The position numbers were made by a program, and so were the translations under genes. The notes below the pieces were generated by a model. That model ran no database searches. It was not told where the DNA came from and saw only the letters and a program-made list of their open reading frames with translations. From Thalassotalea sp. (GTDB lineage: Bacteria; Pseudomonadota; Gammaproteobacteria; Enterobacterales; Alteromonadaceae), in the NCBI GenBank assembly GCA_029237915.1, contig JAQWHD010000016.1, positions 1 through 64,000 of the forward strand: a DNA stretch of 64,000 bases, written 5' to 3'. Position 1 is the stretch's first letter. Every line of letters begins with the position of its first letter. Of the stretch, positions 45,745 through 54,929 are shown piece after piece.

Positions 45745-46754
45745 TATGCTTTTAAACTAGTTGAGTTTCTCAGTACAAGTTTACATGGAAACTGAGTTTG
45801 AACCTCAGAGTAATCTTGCTTTTGCATGTGCAAAATTAACTTTTTAACCGCGTGTTTTGCAATGTCGCATATCGGCTGTTTTACGGTAGTAATTGACGGC
45901 CAAATTTGCTGTGAAACAGGGGCATCATCATAGCCAGCGACAGACAGCTCTGAAGGTATATTAATTTTCATCTGCGCTGCAACCTTTAAAACCGCCGCAG
46001 CCATATAATCATTACAGGCAAAAATAGCCGTTGGTCGATGCTCTTGGGTTAACAGTTGGCGTGCACAAATCTCGCCTGATTCAAAAGTAAACTCACCTTG
46101 TTTTACCAACTCATCATAAACTGGCATATCAACCTCAGTTAAAGCTCTTTGATAGCCTTCAAACCTTTTTGGCGTTGCGCCAAAATCTTTATGGCCTTTG
46201 ATGATCGCGATATCAGTGTGGCCTAAAGAAATTAGAAACTTAGTAATGTCATAAGCGGCTTGTTCATCGTCTGAGCAAACAAATGGTGAATTATGATCGC
46301 GGTTAAACGGTGATATGCGAGCAAACGGGATCTTGTTATCTTCTAGTAGCTTAATCAACTCTGGGTTATCACATAATGGATGAGTCAGTAATATACCGTC
46401 TTGTCTGGCGTGAGTGATTAATGTTTCAATGTTTTGAATTAAATTTGGTTGGTTATGATCACAAGGCTGAATTTGCAAATTATAGCCTTGTTCATTGGCT
46501 TGGGCGATGGCGCCATTTTGTAACTCTAAAACATAACCTGGGTTTGGGTTAGAATATAACAAGGTAATAATAAAACTGCGTTGGCCGCGTAAGGCACTGG
46601 CCATAGGGTTTTTCTTAAAGCCTAATTCATCAACTGCTTTTTGCACTAATTCTTGCATAGCAGGGCGCACATTAGGTTCATTATTAATAACCCGTGACAC
46701 CGTTTTAACTGATACTCCAGCTAATTTTGCTACATCCTTGATGGTTGATCTCAA
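45744..46754 (-). CDS. LacI family transcriptional regulator
   Basis: Sugar-responsive repressor of 336 residues: N-terminal helix-turn-helix (STIKDVAKLAGVSVKTVSRVINNE, 3-26), hinge with the minor-groove Leu in MASALRGQ (about 52-58), then a periplasmic-binding-protein-like effector domain to the conserved LVLRNST end. It starts at TTG with AAGGAT 6-7 nt upstream. It lies inside the sulfatase/glycosidase locus and is the obvious candidate to bind the operators at 42834-42847 and 48643-48658. The stop codon overlaps a MITE-like element. Confidence 0.93.
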   Translation of the reverse strand: MRSTIKDVAKLAGVSVKTVSRVINNEPNVRPAMQELVQKAVDELGFKKNPMASALRGQRSFIITLLYSNPNPGYVLELQNGAIAQANEQGYNLQIQPCDHNQPNLIQNIETLITHARQDGILLTHPLCDNPELIKLLEDNKIPFARISPFNRDHNSPFVCSDDEQAAYDITKFLISLGHTDIAIIKGHKDFGATPKRFEGYQRALTEVDMPVYDELVKQGEFTFESGEICARQLLTQEHRPTAIFACNDYMAAAVLKVAAQMKINIPSELSVAGYDDAPVSQQIWPSITTVKQPICDIAKHAVKKLILHMQKQDYSEVQTQFPCKLVLRNSTSLKA

Positions 46755-46854
46755 AGTAAATCCTTAGAATTATCAAAACTTGTGAATAGTGTGTTATATA
46801 ACTATATGATTGCATTAGACCGTATTATTAACTAATTAGCAATATAGACGGCAT

Positions 46855-46884
46855 AAAAAAGGCTCACATAGCTATGCGAGCCTT
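46855..46884 (-). terminator. Terminator of sulfatase 2
   Basis: AAGGCTC / GAGCCTT with an inner CATAG/CTATG pairing; A6 at 46855-46860 gives a T6 tail on the minus strand, separating sulfatase 2 from the lacI-type gene. Confidence 0.82.
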
Positions 46885-46909
46885 AAAGTTATTTAAAAGT
46901 AGAGTGCTT

Positions 46910-48553
46910 TTATTTGGTTTTTTGTTTTTTAGGCAAACGTTTTTTATCGTGTTTCATAAAGTCACGTAAACCGTCTTCACCATCTTCTTTTAACCAATGC
47001 TCAGGGAATTCAGCCGCTTTTGAACGACCTTCTTCACGGTAAACTGCACCAGAACTAAACTTCTCAGTAAATGGTACGGTATGTTCACCTTTATTGTTGG
47101 CTAAAAGGGTGAATAATTTGCCGCGCATTTCAACTTTAACAGCTAAATACTTAGGGTCGTCAATCAGGTTAACCATTTCTTTCGGGTCGTTCTTTAAGTC
47201 GTATAACTCTTCTGTATCCCAAACACCGTGGTATTGGATAATTTTGAAGTTATCTGAACGTAAAGCAAAGGTTGTTGGCGTAGAAGGGTAGTTAAACTCC
47301 CAGTAATATTCGTATAAGAAGTTGTTGCGCCATTCACCTTTTGCTTTGCCTTGAGCAAGGTCTAAAAAGCTTTTACCGTCAAAATGTTTAGGGCTTGCAA
47401 CACCAGCCATTTCAAGTAATGTTGGCGCGATATCAATATTAGCAACCATTTCAGTTACTACCTTACCCGCTTCTAAATAACCAGGAGCATAGGCAAGTAA
47501 AGGTACACGCATTGACTCTTCATAAGCATTACGTTTGTCGATAAGACCGTGCTCACCAAACATAAAGCCGTTGTCACCCATTAAGATAACCGTGGTGTTT
47601 TCAGTTAAATTGTTTTCTTCTAACCAAGTTAAGATACGACCTAAGCTGTCATCAACTGCGCCAATTGCTCGATGATATTGCTTTTTATAAGATTGTACGT
47701 CTAAAGAGCTATGGTAAGGAAAATCAACACCATGCCATGAGTTACGTTGGTTCTGCACCCACATTGGCTTACCTTTGCGGTTTTCAGGAGTGTCTGCTTG
47801 GCTTGCCGGTACTGGTAAGGTTACATCTTCATATAGGTTTTCATGGCGTTTAGCTGGTGAAAAGTTAGCATGAACCGCTTTATGTGAAAGGTATAGCATG
47901 AATGGCTTACTTTCATCACGTTCGGTTAACCAATCAATTGAGTAATCAGTTAGTTCATCCGTAATGTAACCAGTTTGCGGTACTCGCTTACCATTAATGT
48001 TAAATGTGTATGGCTTACCATTTGGCATAGTTTTAGGGTAGTAAATACCTTGGCCAGGGAAACTTAACCAGTAATCAAAGCCATTTTGAGGCATATCACT
48101 TACGCCATGGCCAGCAGACTCACCCATGTGCCATTTACCGATAAATGCCGTTTGGTAGCCGGCATCTTGTAAGTATTCAGGGAAGAAAATAGTACCTTCA
48201 CGAGCTGGCTTATTGTTATCTACTACCCCATGGTTGTGCATGTATTGGCCAGTTAATATTGAAGCTCGGCTTGGTGAGCAAAGTGCTGTAGTAACGAATG
48301 CATTTTTAAAGTGTATGCCTTCATTTGCTAACTTATCCATATTAGGTGTATTGAGGATAGGATTTAAAATACCTAATTCGTCATAACGTTGATCATCAGT
48401 TAGAACATAAATGATATTACGTTTTGTATTTGCTGCTTTTTCAGCGGCTTGTACTAAAGTTGTTTGACCAAACAAAGCAAACAAAGAGCTTGCCCCAAGA
48501 AGCAAAACCTTCCATGTATTACGTGTTGTTTTAGTTATATTTGATTTCAACAT
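46910..48553 (-). CDS. Secreted family S1 sulfatase (sulfatase 2)
   Basis: A 547-residue sulfatase with a signal peptide (end near VQAA, residue 37). The formylglycine motif is LCSPSR (Cys92-Arg96), metal-site residues lie in TDDQR (Asp53, Asp54) and GDNGFMFGEHG, and substrate-pocket segments include FIGKWHMG. A DUF4976-type C-terminal domain follows (FALRSDNFKIIQYHG). It is transcribed divergently from the GH3 gene, out of the shared palindromic promoter. Subfamily and target sulfate ester are not assigned. Confidence 0.92.
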   Translation of the reverse strand: MLKSNITKTTRNTWKVLLLGASSLFALFGQTTLVQAAEKAANTKRNIIYVLTDDQRYDELGILNPILNTPNMDKLANEGIHFKNAFVTTALCSPSRASILTGQYMHNHGVVDNNKPAREGTIFFPEYLQDAGYQTAFIGKWHMGESAGHGVSDMPQNGFDYWLSFPGQGIYYPKTMPNGKPYTFNINGKRVPQTGYITDELTDYSIDWLTERDESKPFMLYLSHKAVHANFSPAKRHENLYEDVTLPVPASQADTPENRKGKPMWVQNQRNSWHGVDFPYHSSLDVQSYKKQYHRAIGAVDDSLGRILTWLEENNLTENTTVILMGDNGFMFGEHGLIDKRNAYEESMRVPLLAYAPGYLEAGKVVTEMVANIDIAPTLLEMAGVASPKHFDGKSFLDLAQGKAKGEWRNNFLYEYYWEFNYPSTPTTFALRSDNFKIIQYHGVWDTEELYDLKNDPKEMVNLIDDPKYLAVKVEMRGKLFTLLANNKGEHTVPFTEKFSSGAVYREEGRSKAAEFPEHWLKEDGEDGLRDFMKHDKKRLPKKQKTK

Positions 48554-48628
48554 TAACTCCGTAGTGAAATGTACCTATTACACTATGCCAAAAGACAAAG
48601 TTACAGGTATGATAGTAAAATATGGAAT

Positions 48629-48672
48629 CATTAAACACCCCCTTGACACCGTTGTCAAGGGGGTGTTTAATG
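48629..48672. promoter_or_regulatory. Mirror-symmetric divergent promoter with central LacI-type operator
   Basis: Two perfectly complementary 20-base arms (48629-48648 and 48653-48672) flank the tetranucleotide CCGT. Each arm carries a consensus -35: TTGACA at 48643-48648 on the plus strand and at 48658-48653 on the minus strand. Exactly 17 bp further, the opposite arm supplies a -10, TTTAAT (48666-48671 plus; 48635-48630 minus). The centre, TGACACCGTTGTCA (48645-48658), is a LacI-family operator with the usual central CG. One bound dimer would cover both -35 boxes. The plus promoter would start transcription about 25 nt before the GH3 start; the minus promoter about 70 nt before sulfatase 2. 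Confidence 0.75.
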
Positions 48673-48702
48673 TGATCACTAATTTTTATAAGAATTATAA
48701 CT

Positions 48703-51021
48703 ATGAAATCAACAATTGCGTTACCTATTAGCACTCTGTTTATGGCGTTGAACCTGCTCTCAACCCCTGTTAAATCGGCAGATTTACTTCCTTATCAAAA
48801 TAAAGATTTATCAGCGCAGCAACGTGTCGATGACTTGATTACGCGCATGACTTTGCGAGAAAAAGCAGGACAAATGAGCCAATTTGTTGGCCTTGAACAT
48901 ATAAAAGAGTCTGAATCTAAATTAACGGCTGAGCAATTAAATAGCTCTGACGCGCATGGTTTCTATCCAGGCCTTCGTCCTGCCGATTTACTAGAGATGA
49001 TAGAAAAGAGTGAAATTGGCTCTTTTTTACATGTAGTTAATATTAAAGAAGCCAACGAATTACAAAAACACGCGATGAAGTCGCGTTTAGGTATTCCATT
49101 AATTATTGGTATTGATGCGATTCATGGTAATGCTTTAGTTAGTGGTGCAACGGTTTATCCATCGCCAATTAGTGCGGCGAGCTCGTTTAACTTAGACCTA
49201 GTTAAAAAGTCGTCCGTTGAAACAGCCAAAGAAATGCGTGCCAATGGCTCGCACTGGACCTTTACACCAAACGTAGATATTGTTCGCGATCCTCGTTGGG
49301 GCCGAGTAGGTGAAACGTTTGGTGAAGACCCATTCTTAGTAGCTAAAATGGGTGTGGCTACTGTTGAAGGTCTACAGCAAACTGATTTTAAAGGTTATGA
49401 CAAAGTAATAGCTAACGCTAAGCATTTTGTTGGTGGTGGTGACTCTATTAATGGTTTAAATATCGCACCTCTTGATGTATCCGAGCGCACCTTAAGACAA
49501 GATTACTTCCCTCCATTTAAAGAGGTGATTGATGCTGGCGTATTTACCATTATGGCAGCTCATAATGAAGTTAACGGCGTACCATCTCATGGTAATAAAT
49601 TTTTATTAAATGATGTACTTCGTGGTGAATGGGATTTCCCTGGTTTTGTGGTAAGTGACTGGCTTGATGTTGATCGCTTAAAAACCTTACATAAAGTTGT
49701 ACCAACTCATAAAGATGCAGTGCATTTAACGGTAGATTCAGGCATGGATATGAACATGCATGGCCCTCAATTTGCAGGCCCAATTATTGAGTTAGTAAAC
49801 GAAGGGCGTTTAACTGAAGAGCGAATTGACGCATCAGTTAAACCAATCTTGTTAGCTAAATTTCGTTTAGGTTTGTTTGATAATCCTTATGTCGATGAAA
49901 CGCTGCGCGATAGAGTCAACTTTAATATTGAACATCAGCAAACAGCATTAGCTATGGCCCGTGAATCGATTGTATTATTGAAAAATGACAACAATGTTTT
50001 ACCACTTAAAAATGTGAAAAATGTTTTTGTCACAGGTCCAAATGCTGATGCTCATACCATATTAGGTGATTGGTCATTACCTCAGCCTGAAGACAAGGTA
50101 ACAACTGTTTTAGAAGGTCTGCAACAGGTTAGCGCTAAAAGCATTAAACTTGATTACTTAGATGTAGGTAAACAAGTAAAAGTGTTAACGGATGAGCAAA
50201 TAAGCGAAGCCGCTGAACGTGCAAAATCTGCCGATGTTAGTATTGTTGTCGTTGGTGAAAATCCATTACGCTTTGATAATGAAGGCAAAACCTCTGGTGA
50301 AAACGTTGCTCGCGCGAACCTAGATTTATACGGTAAACAACTTGAGCTGATCAAAGCTATCCACGCAGCTGGTAAGCCAGTTATTGTGGTGTTAATCAAT
50401 GGTCGTCCGGTTTCTGAACCATGGTTAGTGGATAATGTTGACGCTATTGTTGAAGCATGGGAGCCAGGAAGTTTTGGTGGACAAGCTGTTGCCGAGATCT
50501 TATACGGTAAAGTAAACCCTAGCGCGAAAATGCCAATTTCAGTACCTTATAGTGCTGGCCACATTCAATCTATTTATAATCATAAACCATCGACTTACTT
50601 TAAACGTTACGTTGATTCACCGACTAAAAACTTATACGAATTTGGTTTTGGCTTAAGCTATAGCACATTTACTTATTCTGATTTATCAATCGATAAAAGC
50701 TCTATTAGTAAAGATGGTAGTGCCACTGTAACGGTGAAAGTCACTAATACCAGTAACGTTGCCGGCGATGAAGTTGTACAACTTTACATTAATGACAATT
50801 ACAGCCAAGTCACACGTCCTGTAAAAGAGCTAAAAGGTTTTGAACGTATATCTTTAGCTGCTAAAGAAACTAAACAAGTAAGCTTTGCAATTACTCCTGA
50901 ACTGTTAGCGTATTACAATTTAGCTATGCAGTATGGTGTTGAGGCCGGTGACTTTACTCTTATGATCGGTTCGTCATCACGCGATAGCGATTTAAAAACA
51001 ATTCAGTTAAACGTGAATTAA
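48703..51021 (+). CDS. GH3 family beta-glycosidase (beta-glucosidase/beta-xylosidase, BglX-like)
   Basis: Exported exo-acting retaining glycosidase of 772 residues. Signal peptide 1-25; GH3 N-terminal barrel with GIDAIHG, KHFVGGGDS and the nucleophile Asp319 in GFVVSDWLDVDRL; the C-terminal sandwich (IVLLKNDNNVLPL, VVGE, NGRPVSEPWL); and a final FN3-like domain (LSYSTFTYSDL, VVQLYINDN). The BglX-type architecture covers beta-glucosidases and beta-xylosidases. With a GH10 enzyme in the same regulon, xylosidase activity is attractive but unproven. Overlaps no other gene; sulfatase 3 follows 10 nt later. Confidence 0.93.
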   Translation: MKSTIALPISTLFMALNLLSTPVKSADLLPYQNKDLSAQQRVDDLITRMTLREKAGQMSQFVGLEHIKESESKLTAEQLNSSDAHGFYPGLRPADLLEMIEKSEIGSFLHVVNIKEANELQKHAMKSRLGIPLIIGIDAIHGNALVSGATVYPSPISAASSFNLDLVKKSSVETAKEMRANGSHWTFTPNVDIVRDPRWGRVGETFGEDPFLVAKMGVATVEGLQQTDFKGYDKVIANAKHFVGGGDSINGLNIAPLDVSERTLRQDYFPPFKEVIDAGVFTIMAAHNEVNGVPSHGNKFLLNDVLRGEWDFPGFVVSDWLDVDRLKTLHKVVPTHKDAVHLTVDSGMDMNMHGPQFAGPIIELVNEGRLTEERIDASVKPILLAKFRLGLFDNPYVDETLRDRVNFNIEHQQTALAMARESIVLLKNDNNVLPLKNVKNVFVTGPNADAHTILGDWSLPQPEDKVTTVLEGLQQVSAKSIKLDYLDVGKQVKVLTDEQISEAAERAKSADVSIVVVGENPLRFDNEGKTSGENVARANLDLYGKQLELIKAIHAAGKPVIVVLINGRPVSEPWLVDNVDAIVEAWEPGSFGGQAVAEILYGKVNPSAKMPISVPYSAGHIQSIYNHKPSTYFKRYVDSPTKNLYEFGFGLSYSTFTYSDLSIDKSSISKDGSATVTVKVTNTSNVAGDEVVQLYINDNYSQVTRPVKELKGFERISLAAKETKQVSFAITPELLAYYNLAMQYGVEAGDFTLMIGSSSRDSDLKTIQLNVN

Positions 51022-51031
51022 TAGGACTATG

Positions 51032-52459
51032 ATGAAATTTTCAAAAATTGTTAAGGCGCTTTCAGTAACTTTAGCGTGTTTGCCGTTAGCGTTAAATGCT
51101 GCCGAGCAGGTTAAGCAACCTAATATCTTATTTATCGCGGTTGATGACTTAAAGCCATTGGCGGGCGCTTATGGTGATAAACAAGTTATAACACCTAATA
51201 TTGATGCCATCGCGAACCAAGGCACTATGTTTGCCAATGCTTATTCGCAGTGGCCAGTTTGCGGGCCATCACGAATGAGTTTACTTACTGGTTTTCGACC
51301 AGAAACTAACGGTATTATGAATTTAAAAGATAATATCCGCGATGTTAACCCTGATGTTGTTACCTTGCCACAGCTGTTTAGACAAAATGGCTATGAAACG
51401 GCTGCAGTTGGTAAAATCTTTGATCCGCGTAATGTCGATAGCCGTCAAACTGACGACCCGGCTTCATGGAGCATACCTTATCAACAACCAACATCTACCG
51501 TTAAGGGCAAGCAAAAGTTAGCGGTTGAATCTTTAGAGCATCCTATTGAAAAATTTGTTGATGGTAATATTAATGCCCGTGGTATTAAGTTGCTTAAACA
51601 AATGGCTAATAAAGATAAACCTTTCTTTTTAGCTATTGGTTATAAACGTCCACATTTACCATTTACCGCGCCAAAACAGTTTTTTGACTTATACAATCCA
51701 GCTGATTTTACTTTAGAGCCTTTTCAACAAGCGCCTAAGAATAGTAATCCCAAGTATATTTTAAATAACAATGGCGAAATGCGCACGTATAAGCCAACCC
51801 CAAAAGCGGGTGAAAAGATTAAACCTTACCCTAAAGGTGCCTTTTCAGAGGCGCATCAGCGTGAGCTTATTCATGGCTACTATGCAGCGGTGAGCTTTGT
51901 TGATAGTTTAGTCGGTGATTTAATGGCCGAGCTAGAAAAAACTGGTGAAGCAGATAATACCATTATTGTCTTTTGGGGCGATCATGGCTTCCACTTAGGT
52001 GACCATGGGATGTGGGGCAAACATACCACTATGGAAAAAGCCAATCATGTACCACTTATTATTAAGCTTCCTGGTCAAAAAACTAGCGTTTATAACAAAC
52101 CGGTTGGTTTAATGGATATCTTCCCAACGCTTACTGAATTAGCTAAGTTAAAAGCTCCTAAAGGTTTGCAGGGAGATTCATTAGTCCCAGCTATAAATGA
52201 GTTACCTGAATCAAAACAACCAGTAGCAATTAGCCAGTACAAACGCGGCGGTGCTTTTGGTTATTCTATGCGTACAGAAAACTATCGGTACACTGAATGG
52301 TTAAGCAAGCATAAGAAAGTTGTGTATCGTGATTTATACGACATGACGAATGATCCAGGTGAAACTGTTAACGTAGTTGATGACGCAAAATATAAAGACG
52401 TTGCCGCTAAATTAGCTAAGCTTTTACGCGAAAACTCTTCTGGATTGAAACGCTTATAA
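51032..52459 (+). CDS. Secreted sulfatase, iduronate-2-sulfatase-like (sulfatase 3)
   Basis: A 475-residue S1 sulfatase with a signal peptide (ending LALNA). It resembles iduronate-2-sulfatases: PNILFIAVDDLKPLAGAYGD, WPVCGPSRMSLLTGFRPET (formylglycine Cys77 in CGPSR), TAAVGKIFDP, FWGDHGFHLGDHGMWGKHT. Marine members of this group act on 2-sulfated sugars in algal polysaccharides. I choose the second of two adjacent ATG codons, because AGGA (51023-51026) is then correctly spaced. It forms an operon with GH3 and ends at a strong terminator. Confidence 0.92.
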   Translation: MKFSKIVKALSVTLACLPLALNAAEQVKQPNILFIAVDDLKPLAGAYGDKQVITPNIDAIANQGTMFANAYSQWPVCGPSRMSLLTGFRPETNGIMNLKDNIRDVNPDVVTLPQLFRQNGYETAAVGKIFDPRNVDSRQTDDPASWSIPYQQPTSTVKGKQKLAVESLEHPIEKFVDGNINARGIKLLKQMANKDKPFFLAIGYKRPHLPFTAPKQFFDLYNPADFTLEPFQQAPKNSNPKYILNNNGEMRTYKPTPKAGEKIKPYPKGAFSEAHQRELIHGYYAAVSFVDSLVGDLMAELEKTGEADNTIIVFWGDHGFHLGDHGMWGKHTTMEKANHVPLIIKLPGQKTSVYNKPVGLMDIFPTLTELAKLKAPKGLQGDSLVPAINELPESKQPVAISQYKRGGAFGYSMRTENYRYTEWLSKHKKVVYRDLYDMTNDPGETVNVVDDAKYKDVAAKLAKLLRENSSGLKRL

Positions 52460-52475
52460 GTTTTAAATCTTATTG

Positions 52476-52506
52476 AAGGCTAGAGCACAGTTGCGCTAGC
52501 CTTTTT
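52476..52506 (+). terminator. Terminator of the GH3-sulfatase 3 operon
   Basis: AAGGCTAG (52476-52483) / CTAGCCTT (52496-52503), with extra inner GC pairing, followed by T5. Confidence 0.88.
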
Positions 52507-52546
52507 ACATCAAACGTGAAATGTTAAAAAGTTGTTGATATAGGCC

Positions 52547-52575
52547 TCGACTTTTAAGATGATTTTAAAAGTCGA
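52547..52575. promoter_or_regulatory. Inverted repeat upstream of the octaheme cytochrome gene
   Basis: TCGACTTTTAA (52547-52557) / TTAAAAGTCGA (52565-52575), an 11-bp perfect repeat with a 7-base spacer, about 130 nt before the cytochrome start. There is no T-run, so a protein-binding site is as likely as an RNA hairpin. Confidence 0.45.
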
Positions 52576-52701
52576 TAGTGCTTATACTTGCTGGTACTAT
52601 TAAAGTTAAACCAAGTTTACTAAGTTTTCTCCCATCAGTGAAAAAGTTAATAGAATTGGGATTAAATCTTTCCTCATATAATTATAAAAAATAGGTTCTT
52701 T

Positions 52702-54900
52702 GTGAAATTTATCGCTTTTGTTTTAACCTCGTTCGTTACCGTTATGCTTATTACATCTAGTTTAATCAGTGTTAATGCTTTCGCCCAAGGCGATGGTGCT
52801 TGTGTCGATTGCCATACTGAGCAAACAAGTAAATGGCAGCAGTCTGATCACGCCAAAGCAATGGCTATAGCCGATGAAACAACGGTTAAAGCTAACTTTA
52901 ATAAGCAAACTGCAGAGCACTATGGGCAAAAAGCTTATTTTTATAAAAGCAAAGGTAAGTTTTTTGTTGATATTTCTTATGATGATAAAGTTGAAACCTT
53001 AGCGATTGCTTATACGTTTGGTCATTATCCTCTGCAACAATACTTAGTAGAAACTAAAAAAGGTAGCTATCAGGTTTTGCCTTTTGCATGGGATAGTCGA
53101 ACGATAGAAGAGGGCGGTCAACGTTGGTACCACAACTACGCTAATGAAGAAATAAAACCTGAAGATAGATTGCATTGGCGTCAACCGCTACAAAACTGGA
53201 ATGGCATGTGCGCCGATTGTCATTCGGATGGTTTAGAGCGAAACTATGATGCTAAAAATAATAGCTTTGCCTCAGAGTTTTCTAATATCAATGTTGGTTG
53301 TGTGTCTTGTCATGGTGACAAAGACGAACACAGTGAGCAAGCAACGCAAGATAAAGCTAAGCCGAAATCTAATCACTCATCTAATTCATCTACGGCTAGT
53401 TCTGGCATGTGGAAGCGTAAGTTTGGTGAAGATACCGCCAAGTGGGTTGGTGAAAAACGTGATAATAGTTTTATGGATAACTGTTTTTCTTGTCATTCCC
53501 TGCGTGCACCGCTAACTGATGGCATTAAGCCAAATAGTCACTTTTTAGATCAGTTTACTCCGCAATTATTGCAAGCTCCTGCATATCATGTTGATGGTCA
53601 AATTAAAGAAGAAGTCTATGTTTATGGCTCTTTTTTACAGTCGAAGATGTTTGCTAAAGGTGTTAATTGTATTGATTGTCATGATCAACATACGATGAAA
53701 GTAAAAATCCCTGGTAATGGTTTATGTTTACAATGTCATGCCAGTGAAGTCTTTGATAAACCAGAGCATCACAATCATGAAAATGGTAGCGATGGTGCAC
53801 AATGTGTAAATTGTCATATGCCAGAGAACCGTTATATGGGAGTTGATGACAGACGCGATCACAGCTTTAAAATTCCTCGCCCGGAATTATCAGAGCAGTA
53901 CTCATCACCTAATGCTTGTACTACGTGTCATGAAGGCAAAGACAATCAATGGGCTTTAGGATTTATGCAGTCTTGGAAAATAAAACCTCGCAGCAATAGC
54001 CAAACTCAACAAGATTTCTTTACCTTAAAATCAGGACAGCCGCTACCTGTTGATGCGCATTTAGCAATTGTTGGCGATGAAAATATTGACGTTATTAGCC
54101 GTGCCACTGCACTGCAAATGTTAGTGTTTAGTACACAAGAAATAAGTGCTGATACACTTAAGCCTTATTTACATCACCAGCAAGAGTTATTAAGACTGGC
54201 TGCAGCAAGTGTTGGTACCTTAATTAATCCTGGTTTTAGAGCCCAAGCGTTAAGTCATTTACTAAATGATCCAAGAAAAGCGATTCGAGTAGCTGCAGCG
54301 CGCACATTAGTTGATGTTTATATTCCGCAAGCGGATTTAGCAAGCTTTAATAAGGCATTTAAAGAGTTAACTGTATCGCTAGAGCAAAGTGGCTGGCGCG
54401 GAGAAGGGCGTTTAAATCAAGGCTTGTTAGAGATTGATAAGTCGAACTACTCAAGTGCTGAAAAACACTTTAAAGAAGCGATCCGAGTTGAACCTTATTT
54501 TGACGCTGCTTACAGTAACTTAGCTGAGTTTTACCGTATGCAAAATAAACCAGCACAAGTTATTTCAGTATATAATTCGGGTATTAATAAAGTACCGGCA
54601 TCGGCATTATTGCATTATGGTTATGGTTTGCACTTAATAAGAAATCAGCAGCTTGGCAAAGCGATACCACTATTTAAAAAATCTATGCTGCTAGACCCAA
54701 GCAATGCACAATATGCTTATGTTTATGCTTTATCAATTGATGGTACGGGTGATACTAAGCAGGCGATTGAAATTTTGAAATCGATAATTGGCAATTACTC
54801 GCAAAATCAACAATTGGTTGAACTCGGTCTTTCATTTGCGCAAAAACTACAAGACAAAGCCAGTTTTGATTACTTTATGGGGTTAAGGGGTACTTACTAA
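52702..54900 (+). CDS. Octaheme c-type cytochrome with HEAT-like and TPR domains
   Basis: An exported 732-residue protein starting at GTG, with a signal peptide ending near NAFAQ. Eight CXXCH haem motifs have their first Cys at residues 34, 170, 200, 261, 323, 342, 368 and 406. They are followed by a helical HEAT-like stretch (about 430-560, LQMLVFSTQEISADTL, RKAIRVAAARTLVD) and TPR repeats (about 570-715, NYSSAEKHFKEAIRVEP, GKAIPLFKKSMLLDP). The haem part recalls the cytochrome c554/NrfA-like multihaem group. Redox partner and substrate are unknown. It follows the sulfatase operon but has its own start signals. Confidence 0.9.
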   Translation: MKFIAFVLTSFVTVMLITSSLISVNAFAQGDGACVDCHTEQTSKWQQSDHAKAMAIADETTVKANFNKQTAEHYGQKAYFYKSKGKFFVDISYDDKVETLAIAYTFGHYPLQQYLVETKKGSYQVLPFAWDSRTIEEGGQRWYHNYANEEIKPEDRLHWRQPLQNWNGMCADCHSDGLERNYDAKNNSFASEFSNINVGCVSCHGDKDEHSEQATQDKAKPKSNHSSNSSTASSGMWKRKFGEDTAKWVGEKRDNSFMDNCFSCHSLRAPLTDGIKPNSHFLDQFTPQLLQAPAYHVDGQIKEEVYVYGSFLQSKMFAKGVNCIDCHDQHTMKVKIPGNGLCLQCHASEVFDKPEHHNHENGSDGAQCVNCHMPENRYMGVDDRRDHSFKIPRPELSEQYSSPNACTTCHEGKDNQWALGFMQSWKIKPRSNSQTQQDFFTLKSGQPLPVDAHLAIVGDENIDVISRATALQMLVFSTQEISADTLKPYLHHQQELLRLAAASVGTLINPGFRAQALSHLLNDPRKAIRVAAARTLVDVYIPQADLASFNKAFKELTVSLEQSGWRGEGRLNQGLLEIDKSNYSSAEKHFKEAIRVEPYFDAAYSNLAEFYRMQNKPAQVISVYNSGINKVPASALLHYGYGLHLIRNQQLGKAIPLFKKSMLLDPSNAQYAYVYALSIDGTGDTKQAIEILKSIIGNYSQNQQLVELGLSFAQKLQDKASFDYFMGLRGTY

Positions 54901-54929
54901 CCTTTTGCTGGGTAGATGCTAATGTACAG

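Noticed and set aside
48629-48672. The large GC-rich palindrome as a transcription terminator
   Set aside because: It lies between two divergent start codons, where nothing needs terminating, and has no T-run directly after either arm. The consensus -35/-10 boxes at exact 17-bp spacing explain it better.
39473-54900. Full polysaccharide-utilisation locus in the Bacteroidetes sense
   Set aside because: There is no SusC/SusD pair, no TonB receptor, no sugar transporter and no central-metabolism gene in the cluster.
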